A DNA stretch of 17,646 bases from Draconibacterium orientale (GTDB lineage: Bacteria > Bacteroidota > Bacteroidia > Bacteroidales > JAADGE01): assembly GCA_020718265.1 (NCBI GenBank), contig DYSM01000025.1, forward strand, positions 1 through 17,646. Direction: 5' to 3'. Positions 7,756-14,635 of the stretch are shown here, one piece after another; position 1 is the stretch's first letter, and every line of letters starts with the position of its first letter. A program made the position numbers and the translations under genes. The notes beneath the pieces were generated by a model, which saw only the letters and a list, made by a program, of their open reading frames with translations, ran no database searches and was not told the origin of the DNA.

Positions 7756-8682
7756 ATGAAACCATTTTTAGTTATTCTTTTAATGACATTAATTTCAACA
7801 AGTTACAGCCAAAACATGTACCCTGAAACCTTAAAAATTAAAAGCATTCATCAGCTCCGATTTGAGAACGATGCGATGTATAAAACCTATGGCAATCGGT
7901 TTGAAATGAGCGGAATAGCACGTTTTGACGATAAAATTTTATGTATTTCGGACGATTTATTTGAGATATTTGAACTCGACACAACTGAGTGGACGCTTCG
8001 CCCGTCAAACTTACTAAAACCAAAAAATGCAGACATGGATTTTGAAGCCATTTTTGCAGACGATTCTCGTATTTTCTTGGCAGCTGAATCCGGTTTCGAT
8101 TGCATTTACGTGCTAAAACGAAACGGAACTCTAAAAAAAATAATCAGCCTGCCGGAAATTTTGCCCGAATTTGACAAATCGAATACCGGCATGGAAGCGG
8201 CTGATTTTGACGGTAAAACGTTCTATTTTGCAAACGAAGGCGAAAAAAATTCCGAAAATGTCATAGCCAACGGTTCCGTTTTCGCAATGGACGAACACAA
8301 AAAACCGAAAAAACTTTTCGACTCCGAATATGATATTACCGATTTGAAATACAGCAAGTTACAAGCAAAAGAAATGCTCTATATTTTAGGGCGAAATGAA
8401 TCTCAAATTCTGAGATACAATCTGGAAAATGGCGAAATTATCATCAAAACATATAAATTTCTGGAAAAAAAAGAGGACATGCAAGCCGTTTTCGACTCCG
8501 GAAAATCCTTTGGAATGGGCGAAGCATTGTTAATTTCCGAAACCGAAATTTGGGTCGGATTTGATAACGGAAAATCTAATTTATTGAATAATAACGAAAT
8601 ACTGAATCAATATCTAAAAACCAAAAACACAGAACATCCTGCAATGCCGATTCTTGTCATTTTTGAGCGCGGCGATTTCTAA
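7756..8682 (+). CDS. Exported phytase-esterase-like / SdiA-regulated-like propeller protein
   Basis: This is a 308-residue protein with a signal peptide (about 1-18, cleavage near YS-QN) and no lipobox, so probably periplasmic or secreted. The mature part is rich in repeated beta-strand patterns of the form 'I..FDDKILCISDD', 'DFEAIFADDSRIFLAAE' and 'GMEAADFDGKTFYFANE', which resemble propeller domains of the 'esterase-like activity of phytase' and SdiA-regulated families. I cannot name a catalytic residue set with confidence. It follows the sixA-like gene by 12 bases and is probably the last gene of the operon starting at 1942. A role as an extracytoplasmic accessory to the sensor propeller is possible but is only inferred from position. 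No obvious terminator follows. Confidence 0.62.
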   Translation: MKPFLVILLMTLISTSYSQNMYPETLKIKSIHQLRFENDAMYKTYGNRFEMSGIARFDDKILCISDDLFEIFELDTTEWTLRPSNLLKPKNADMDFEAIFADDSRIFLAAESGFDCIYVLKRNGTLKKIISLPEILPEFDKSNTGMEAADFDGKTFYFANEGEKNSENVIANGSVFAMDEHKKPKKLFDSEYDITDLKYSKLQAKEMLYILGRNESQILRYNLENGEIIIKTYKFLEKKEDMQAVFDSGKSFGMGEALLISETEIWVGFDNGKSNLLNNNEILNQYLKTKNTEHPAMPILVIFERGDF

Positions 8683-8692
8683 AAAAAAAACG

Positions 8693-8700
8693 TATCTTTG
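8693..8700 (+). promoter_or_regulatory. -7 promoter element (TAnnTTTG) of priA
   Basis: TATCTTTG matches the -7 consensus exactly and starts 10 bases after the previous stop codon. A TTTG at 8662-8665 is about 27 bases upstream, farther than the usual -33 spacing, so the upstream half is doubtful. A start here gives a leader of about 60 bases before the GTG at 8769. Confidence 0.6.
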
Positions 8701-8768
8701 GCGAAAAATAAATTCGTTTCGTTTAAGAAATATACGAAATAGAATTTCGATTACATAATTAATAATCA

Positions 8769-11231
8769 GTGATTTACGCCGATATAATTTTACCGCTTAC
8801 TTTACAAAAAAATTACACGTATCAAGTACCACACGAATTTGAAGAGTCGTGTAAACTTGGCATGCGCGTTGTATTGCAGTTTGGTAAAAAAAAGATGTAC
8901 ACCGGAATCGTATCTAAAATACACAACCAAAAACCGAGTTACGAAACCAAAGAAATTTTAGCAATTTTAGACGAATATCCTGTTGTTTCCGAAATTCAAT
9001 TGCAATTTTGGACTTGGATAGCACAATACTACTTATGCACGGAAGGCGAAATTTATAAAGCCGCACTGCCTTCCGGTTTAAAACTCGAAAGTGAAACAAC
9101 GCTTGTGCTGACAGACGAAGCTGACAATGATATTTTTTCCGACAAAGAAACACAAATTATCAGCGCGATACGAACAGAAGAGCAACTCACAATCAGTAAG
9201 TTACAAAGCAAATTTGAGTTCAACATTTTACCTTTTGTAAAAAAATTAATCGAATCAAAATGTCTTGCAGCTTATGAAAAACTAAGAGAAATCTACAAAC
9301 CTAAATTTGAAACCTATGTTCGTGTGCATCCGAATTTGCAGAATGAAAAAAACTTAGCGACAGCTCTCTCTGAGTTAAATCGAGCAAAAAAACAAGCGCA
9401 ACTACTTATGGATGTGCTCTATATGACACGCTACGGAAGCGACAAACACGATGGTTTGCGCCCTGCTGACGAATTTCGGAAATCGGATATTTTGCTTCAT
9501 GCCGAAACAAGCGTTTCTGTTCTTAACGCATTGATAGAGAAAGGATTAATTTTGGAAGAACAACGCGAAATCGGTCGAATTTTCGGCACCGTAGCCAAAG
9601 ATACAACTGAAAAATTGCTCAGCGATGCGCAACAAAAAGCCATTGGGGAAATCGAAACTCAATTTCAGGAAAAAGATGTCATTTTGCTGCACGGTGTAAC
9701 ATCTTCCGGTAAAACAGAAGTTTATATAAATCTGATAAAGAAACAGTTAGACTTAGGCAAACATGTTTTGTATCTTTTGCCGGAAATTGCACTGACAGCA
9801 CAAATCATCAACCGATTGACCAACATTTTTGGGGAACGCGTGAGCATTTATCACTCCAAATTCAGCGATGCCGAACGTGTTGAAATTTGGAAAACACTCA
9901 TCGAAAAAAAATCGGCACGCGTAATTCTCGGCGTACGTTCTTCGATATTTTTACCGCTTGAAAACGTAGGCTTAATCATTGTAGATGAGGAACATGAGAA
10001 CAGTTACAAACAATACGACCCTGCACCGCGCTACAATGCCCGCGATGCCGCAATTGTGTTGGCAAAAATGCACAAAGCCCGTGTCCTACTCGGAACAGCA
10101 ACGCCTTCTGTTGAAACGTATTACAATGTTTTGACAAAAAAATACGGACTCGTAAATCTGTTTGCGCGCTTCGGCGATATTCAACTTCCCGAAATAATAA
10201 TAGGCGATGTTCGTACGGCACGAAAACGCAAAACGATGAAATCTATTTTTACTCCGGAATTGTATCTAAATATAAGTCAAGCACTTAATAATAAAGAACA
10301 AGTCATATTATTTCAGAACCGTCGCGGTTTTGCGCCGTTTATGGAGTGTGATGAGTGTGCTTACGTTCCGAAATGCAACCATTGCGATGTCAGTTTGACG
10401 TTTCACAAGCAGTCGAATGCGCTTGTGTGCCACTATTGCGGTTACACGGAACAAGCAGATGTAACGTGCAAAGCGTGTGGAAATGTATCTATGCAAACGC
10501 ATGGTTTTGGGACGGAAAAAATTCAGGAAGAAGTCTCGCTTTTGTTTCCGGATGCAGTAGTTGCACGCATGGACACGGACACAACGCGAAGCAAAAAAGC
10601 ATTTTCAAATTTGATTGCCGATTTTGAAACCGGTAAAACGAATATTCTGATAGGTACTCAAATGATTTCCAAAGGTTTAGACTTTGACCATGTGAGTGTT
10701 GTCGGCATAATGAATGCGGATGCGATGCTGAATTTTCCCGATTTTCGAGCCTACGAACGCAGTTTTCAATTGATGACGCAAGTTGCCGGACGCGCAGGTC
10801 GTCGCCAAAAGCAAGGCAAAGTTGTCATTCAAACATCCGACAAAGAAAATTCGATTTTGAAATATGTGATAACTAACGATTTTGAAACCATGCTACACAC
10901 ACAACTCGCTGAGCGTAAACAATATAAATATCCGCCGTTTTACCGGTTGATTCGATTGTCTGTGAAACATCCGAAACTGCACATTACCGACCAAGCTGCC
11001 GAAGCATTGGCAAATAGACTGAGGCACATTTTCGGAGCACGTGTTCTGGGTCCGGAGTATCCGAGCGTCGGGCGTATTAAGGATTGGTATATCAAGCAGA
11101 TTATCATCAAGTTAGAACGTGAAAAATCTACAACAACAGCAAAAGAATACATAAGGTCAAGCATGGAAGCTATCAAAGCGGATGACAAGTTTCGTTCCGT
11201 GCTTTTTGTTCCGGACGTGGATCCGATGTAA
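8769..11231 (+). CDS. priA: Primosomal replication-restart helicase PriA
   Basis: This 820-residue superfamily 2 helicase reloads the replisome at stalled forks. The N-terminal 3'-DNA-binding domain (YADIILPLTLQKNYTYQVP onward) is intact. Walker A is G309-VTSSGKT316 and Walker B is D406-E-E-H409. Eight zinc-binding cysteines (527, 530, 536, 539, 554, 557, 567, 570) lie in two C-x-x-C pairs plus their partners, as in the family. The late helicase motifs IGTQM.SKG.DF and QLMTQVAGRAGR are present. The GTG start is favoured because a TAA lies in frame two codons upstream (8763-8765) and the family N-terminus begins right there. Length is somewhat above the E. coli protein and ordinary for Bacteroidota. 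It is a single-gene unit with its own promoter and terminator. Confidence 0.97.
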   Translation: MIYADIILPLTLQKNYTYQVPHEFEESCKLGMRVVLQFGKKKMYTGIVSKIHNQKPSYETKEILAILDEYPVVSEIQLQFWTWIAQYYLCTEGEIYKAALPSGLKLESETTLVLTDEADNDIFSDKETQIISAIRTEEQLTISKLQSKFEFNILPFVKKLIESKCLAAYEKLREIYKPKFETYVRVHPNLQNEKNLATALSELNRAKKQAQLLMDVLYMTRYGSDKHDGLRPADEFRKSDILLHAETSVSVLNALIEKGLILEEQREIGRIFGTVAKDTTEKLLSDAQQKAIGEIETQFQEKDVILLHGVTSSGKTEVYINLIKKQLDLGKHVLYLLPEIALTAQIINRLTNIFGERVSIYHSKFSDAERVEIWKTLIEKKSARVILGVRSSIFLPLENVGLIIVDEEHENSYKQYDPAPRYNARDAAIVLAKMHKARVLLGTATPSVETYYNVLTKKYGLVNLFARFGDIQLPEIIIGDVRTARKRKTMKSIFTPELYLNISQALNNKEQVILFQNRRGFAPFMECDECAYVPKCNHCDVSLTFHKQSNALVCHYCGYTEQADVTCKACGNVSMQTHGFGTEKIQEEVSLLFPDAVVARMDTDTTRSKKAFSNLIADFETGKTNILIGTQMISKGLDFDHVSVVGIMNADAMLNFPDFRAYERSFQLMTQVAGRAGRRQKQGKVVIQTSDKENSILKYVITNDFETMLHTQLAERKQYKYPPFYRLIRLSVKHPKLHITDQAAEALANRLRHIFGARVLGPEYPSVGRIKDWYIKQIIIKLEREKSTTTAKEYIRSSMEAIKADDKFRSVLFVPDVDPM

Positions 11232-11236
11232 AAAAT

Positions 11237-11261
11237 AAAAGCACCCAAACAGAGTGCTTTT
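11237..11261. terminator. Bidirectional intrinsic terminator between priA and the SiaC-like gene
   Basis: AAAAGCAC (11237-11244) pairs with GTGCTTTT (11254-11261) around a 9-base loop. Read on the minus strand, the hairpin is followed by a long T-rich tail (11236-11231 and beyond), so it should stop transcripts from the siaB/siaC-like unit or from the putative small RNA. On the plus strand the tail is only about four T, sufficient for a weaker stop after priA. Confidence 0.75.
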
Positions 11262-11343
11262 ACAACCTTTTATTAACCTAAACCTTAAAACTATGAAAAC
11301 TTTTACTTCTCTTACCGTCTCTTAACGATAATATACAAATTTA
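11237..11343 (-). ncRNA. Candidate small RNA (promoter element plus terminator, no gene)
   Basis: The 169 bases between the priA terminator and the SiaC-like stop codon hold no convincing protein gene. On the minus strand a perfect TAAATTTG -7 element (11343-11336) is followed about 75 bases later by the terminator hairpin, predicting an RNA of roughly 90-95 bases. It would contain two TAAGAGA repeats 10 bases apart, and a stretch complementary to an ATG region (11277-11300) that looks like an ordinary Bacteroidota translation start. On the plus strand, the same ATG (11293) opens only a 10-codon ORF ending at 11325. The absence of a -33 element and possible read-through from the SiaC-like gene, which would make this simply a 3' UTR, weaken the case. 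Confidence 0.3.
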
Positions 11344-11430
11344 GGCAAACAAACTGTTAAGTAGGGTAAATAAATATTAATAAATGTTAAATCTATGCAA
11401 CTTTATTAACGTTTATAGAACTCGAACAAT

Positions 11431-11829
11431 TTATTCAAAATCCAGGGCATCATCGCTGTCGTATTCTACAAATTCAAAATTCACATTCACAAGGTGCGAA
11501 AAACGAGTGCCAAGCCCGAGCATGTCTTCATCAATAGAGTCGTAATGCCAACGAATCGTTACATCGGAGTTATGTGAAATGTTATTGATTTGCATGATCA
11601 CTTCAAAAACTTGTTTTGACGAAGCGGTATTTAGATATTCGAGATTAAAGTCGAAAACAGTTTGCTTATTCGGGCTTACGCTGTATGCTTTAAGCCACTG
11701 AATAATAGGATTGTAGAACTCTACGGCGTTTTCGGGCAGCGATGATTTCGAAATTTCAAAACGTCCTTCCTGCGGATGAAAATAAATCATCGGAGTGTCT
11801 TCAGTGGGGTCTATAATGAGAGGCTTCAT
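11431..11829 (-). CDS. SiaC-family regulatory phosphoprotein (DUF1987)
   Basis: This is a 132-residue cytoplasmic protein. It shows the DUF1987/SiaC pattern: an N-terminal strand with GRFEISKSSLPENA, then FYNPIIQWLKAY, then FDFNLEYLNTASSKQ, and later IRWHYDSIDEDMLGLG. In Pseudomonas aeruginosa, SiaC is phosphorylated on a threonine by SiaB and dephosphorylated by SiaA; when unphosphorylated it binds and activates the diguanylate cyclase SiaD. The Thr in LEYLNT68ASS lies in the corresponding element and is the likely phosphosite. The C-terminus is acidic. The gene follows the SiaB-like kinase gene by 5 bases, so the two are co-transcribed. No GGDEF protein is encoded in the window, so the effector here is unknown and may differ. 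Family assignment is firm; pathway is inferred. Confidence 0.88.
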   Translation of the reverse strand: MKPLIIDPTEDTPMIYFHPQEGRFEISKSSLPENAVEFYNPIIQWLKAYSVSPNKQTVFDFNLEYLNTASSKQVFEVIMQINNISHNSDVTIRWHYDSIDEDMLGLGTRFSHLVNVNFEFVEYDSDDALDFE

Positions 11830-11834
11830 ATTTA

Positions 11835-12980
11835 TTAATCGTTTATTTTTATCGAAACTTGAAGTACAAAAAATGTATTGTTTACGCTGATATTTTTAAA
11901 GATATATTTTAATTCGGATGTACTTTTGATGCGCATGTCTATAAATCCGAGTCCGGTTTTGCGTTCGCTTGCCGAGCCGATGTCTAACAAAATCATGTCA
12001 TATTGTTTGTATAACTCTTTGTCTGTCATACTATTAACAAACTCCAAGCGGTCACGCATGGTTTCAACATCTACGGTATGAATAAGGTTGCCTGCGGTCA
12101 AAATAAATTCGTCGTTTTTTTTGCTGAGCAGAAAAATTCCTCTGTTTTTTTTGTCGCCTTCGATGTCGCCGGTGTGTTTGCTGATATTTTGAAGTAGCTC
12201 AACCATAACTGCATACACTTTTTTTGAGGTCATGGACACGTTCATTTGTCCTTTGATAACGGACAGTAGGCTGAGTGTATTTTCGCGATTGAAACGACCG
12301 TTGAAACTGATAAGAATACTTTCGTGTTCGAGGGCTTCGTTGAGGTGTTTTACATCGTCGAGCGATTGTGTGTCGCTCACAAATGCAGCCGGCATCGGTT
12401 CGTTTTCCGCCCCGGGAATTTCTGTTCTGAAGTAGAAGAATGAGGCTTGTTCATCGACGGGTTCAAAATCGAACATGAGTTTTTTGCCCGATTTGCGTGC
12501 CATCTCAATGAATCCTAAGCCTGCGCCGCCTTTGTCGGAAAGTTCGCCTTTTTTTAAAATTTCTTTACGCAAAAGGGTTAAATCTTCGCGTTCGAGGATG
12601 TTTATTTGTTCTAATTTAGGTTTGAGCGTGTTTTCTTCGTTCTTCTTAACTACGTTTCCGGTTGTGATATAGTAGTGTCCTAAATTTTTTTGAATGGCAA
12701 ACATTCCGCCCGATTCGGGGGTTTTGCCCGTATCTTCGTCTATTTTATCGCCGTGTTTGGTTACGTTTTGCAACCCTTCCACCATGACAAAATAGATTTT
12801 ATTTTTTAAAGACGTGCGGTCTGCTGAATCTTTTACATTCGTTTCGGCAAGTGCAAGCAGGTTCTTCGAGATTTTTTGAGAGAACGCGCCACGGTAGATG
12901 TATTCAAAATCCGTGTCGTCAATTCTGCAAAAAAGCAGATACGCCAAGTCTATGAGTGAATTATTTGGATTTCCTTCCAT
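11835..12980 (-). CDS. SiaB-family protein kinase with two tandem kinase domains
   Basis: This 381-residue cytoplasmic protein contains two copies of a GHKL-type SiaB/DUF6272 domain. Copy 1 spans about 10-190 and copy 2 about 208-378. Each has the N-box pattern E..QN..KH (E68, Q71-N72, K75-H76; E261, Q264-N265, K268-H269), a central T-x-G-N strand (ITTGN, LTAGN) and a glycine-rich lid (GGAG154LG156F in copy 1, KTG343LG345F in copy 2). SiaB proteins are typically about half this length with one domain. Both copies keep the ATP-binding residues I can check, but copy 2 has a shorter G2 loop. Its substrate should be the SiaC-like protein encoded next. No strong promoter is seen; TACCTTAG (13015-13008, minus) is a one-mismatch -7 match. 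A fused pair acting as an internal dimer is plausible (inference). Confidence 0.85.
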   Translation of the reverse strand: MEGNPNNSLIDLAYLLFCRIDDTDFEYIYRGAFSQKISKNLLALAETNVKDSADRTSLKNKIYFVMVEGLQNVTKHGDKIDEDTGKTPESGGMFAIQKNLGHYYITTGNVVKKNEENTLKPKLEQINILEREDLTLLRKEILKKGELSDKGGAGLGFIEMARKSGKKLMFDFEPVDEQASFFYFRTEIPGAENEPMPAAFVSDTQSLDDVKHLNEALEHESILISFNGRFNRENTLSLLSVIKGQMNVSMTSKKVYAVMVELLQNISKHTGDIEGDKKNRGIFLLSKKNDEFILTAGNLIHTVDVETMRDRLEFVNSMTDKELYKQYDMILLDIGSASERKTGLGFIDMRIKSTSELKYIFKNISVNNTFFVLQVSIKIND

Positions 12981-13208
12981 ATTTTTATAGCACGTATTAA
13001 CAGAGCACTAAGGTAATTCTTTTGTGGGAATCTGTGAAATTCTTTTTGTGAATATTTCTGCAAAAAATCATCCAAAAATGCAAGTTTTTATGCAGTTTGC
13101 ACATTTTTTTTTTACTTATTTTGAAAAAAAAAATTTATTTACTCATTATTAACTCATTATCAGATAATTGCATTAATATTTTTTTTAGATATTGATAAAA
13201 AAAAAAAC
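12981..13208. other. Non-coding AT-rich spacer between rodA and the SiaB-like gene
   Basis: This stretch of 228 bases lies downstream of rodA and upstream of the SiaB-like gene, both on the minus strand. It contains long A and T runs, a 9-bp direct repeat ACTCATTAT (13141-13149 and 13152-13160), and a weak inverted repeat TGCAA/TTGCA (13079-13083, 13097-13101) next to a T-run on the plus strand. I see no convincing terminator for rodA and no gene. It presumably holds the promoter of the siaB/siaC-like unit. Confidence 0.5.
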
Positions 13209-14627
13209 TTATAAAGGCAGGTGGCGTTCCGTATCTAATTTGATGAAAACGAACAACAGAATGGTAAATGCCCATAACGAAGAGCCTCCGTAGCTGAAAA
13301 AAGGTAACGGAATGCCGATTACGGGAGCCAATTTTATGGTCATTGCGATGTTGATGGCGTAATGAAAAAACAAAATTGAGGCAACGCTGTATCCGTAAAT
13401 TCGACTGAACGCGGAATGCTGTCGTTCGGCAAGCCAGATTATGCGCAGAATGAGTGCCGTAAATACAAACAACACTAAGCTGGATCCCCAAAAGCCCCAT
13501 TCTTCGCCTACGGTACAAAATATAAAATCGGTATCTTGTTCGGGCACAAAATCGCCTTTGGTTTGGGTGCCTTGCAGAAATCCTTTTCCGCCAAAACCTC
13601 CGGACCCTATTGCGATGAGCGATTGATTGATGTTGTAGCCGTCATCTTTATTATCTTCTTCTACATTAAATAAAATATTGATTCGCGTTTTTTGGTGGGC
13701 TTTAAGAACATCGTGATAGATAAATTCGATTGAATACAGATATAATAAACTGCCTAACAGTATTATAATAACTTGCACGGTTTGGTATTTGCGTTGGCGG
13801 AAAGCGTTTATCAGCATCATTGAACTGCTTACAACTACCGCTGTTGTGAGCAAAAAATGTAAGGGAATGGTGTTAAACGTTACGATAACAAATGCCAATC
13901 CGACCAGAATAACGAGCAGTTGCACTCCGAAAATGGTCAGGGCATAGCGATACTGTCGCTGACTCAGTGCGTTAAAAGTGAGAAAAAGAATGGACAGCAT
14001 AACAATTACACCGGAAATTGGCACAAACAACGAAACGATAAAAATTACAATTGCCAGTAAAATCAGCACAGGCAATATTGCAGGCAAGCCTTCGCGAAAC
14101 AGCATGATTATGAATGCCGCCGTAACCATTGCCGAGCCTGTATCGCCTTGCAACATTACGAGTAGAACCGGCAGAACAAGCACTCCGGAAACGACCGAGA
14201 AGTTTTTGAACGTCATGAGCTTGAAATTTTCACGTCCCATAAATTTTGCAAGGGCAAGCGCGGTTGCAAACTTTGCAAATTCGGCAGGTTGAAACTTGAA
14301 ATCGCCAAACTCGAACCATGCGCGCTGTCCGTGCACTTCTTTTCCGAACAAGAGTACGGCAACGAGCAACAACATCGTCAGTCCGTAAATTGGAAAGGCG
14401 AAGACCGAAATGACCTGTGTATCAACAAATAAAATTGCGACAAGAATAACTATTGCAACCATAATCCAGAGCATTTGCTTGCCGTAACGTTGCGATACGG
14501 AAAAAATGCTGCTGTGCTCCTCGCTGTAAACTGAGGAATAGATATTTAACCATCCAAAAATCACTAAGCCGAAGAAAATCAGCACTGTTATCCAATCAAT
14601 TTGTGAGCCTATGCGCTTTTCACTCAT
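13209..14627 (-). CDS. rodA: Rod shape-determining protein RodA (SEDS peptidoglycan glycosyltransferase)
   Basis: This is a 472-residue polytopic membrane protein that polymerises lipid II glycan strands during elongation, in complex with PBP2. SEDS motifs visible: W104 in QRAWFEFGDFKFQPAEFAK, GD162TGSAM, the GSGGFGGKGFLQGTQTKGD loop, PEQDTD367FIF (the Asp matching the essential D262 of E. coli RodA), and the C-terminal PLPFFSYGGSS. I start it at ATG 14627 (MSEKRIGSQIDW); the open frame continues 87 codons upstream but only through the PBP2 gene. The start lies 8 bases after the mrdA stop. At 472 residues it is much longer than the roughly 370-390 of E. coli and B. subtilis RodA; the extra length is mostly additional hydrophobic helices between about 185 and 300, before the signature loop. 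Similar enlarged forms are, to my knowledge, common in Bacteroidota. Confidence 0.95.
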   Translation of the reverse strand: MSEKRIGSQIDWITVLIFFGLVIFGWLNIYSSVYSEEHSSIFSVSQRYGKQMLWIMVAIVILVAILFVDTQVISVFAFPIYGLTMLLLVAVLLFGKEVHGQRAWFEFGDFKFQPAEFAKFATALALAKFMGRENFKLMTFKNFSVVSGVLVLPVLLVMLQGDTGSAMVTAAFIIMLFREGLPAILPVLILLAIVIFIVSLFVPISGVIVMLSILFLTFNALSQRQYRYALTIFGVQLLVILVGLAFVIVTFNTIPLHFLLTTAVVVSSSMMLINAFRQRKYQTVQVIIILLGSLLYLYSIEFIYHDVLKAHQKTRINILFNVEEDNKDDGYNINQSLIAIGSGGFGGKGFLQGTQTKGDFVPEQDTDFIFCTVGEEWGFWGSSLVLFVFTALILRIIWLAERQHSAFSRIYGYSVASILFFHYAINIAMTIKLAPVIGIPLPFFSYGGSSLWAFTILLFVFIKLDTERHLPL

Positions 14628-14635
14628 GCGTTCTG

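Noticed and set aside
13008..13015. Minus-strand TACCTTAG as promoter of the SiaB-like gene
   Set aside because: One mismatch to TAnnTTTG and no -33 element; too weak to list as a feature, though a promoter must lie in this spacer.
13079..13110. Plus-strand hairpin TGCAA/TTGCA plus T-run as a terminator
   Set aside because: The stem is only 5 bp with a 13-base loop, and no plus-strand gene lies upstream to be terminated.
13141..13160. ACTCATTAT direct repeat as a mobile-element or CRISPR trace
   Set aside because: Only two 9-base copies in very AT-rich DNA; no spacers, terminal inverted repeats or transposase.
13135..13518. Minus-strand ORF of 127 codons overlapping the rodA 3' end
   Set aside because: Composition is atypical (Arg, His and Tyr runs without domain pattern) and it is fully explained as a frame shadow of rodA plus the AT-rich spacer.
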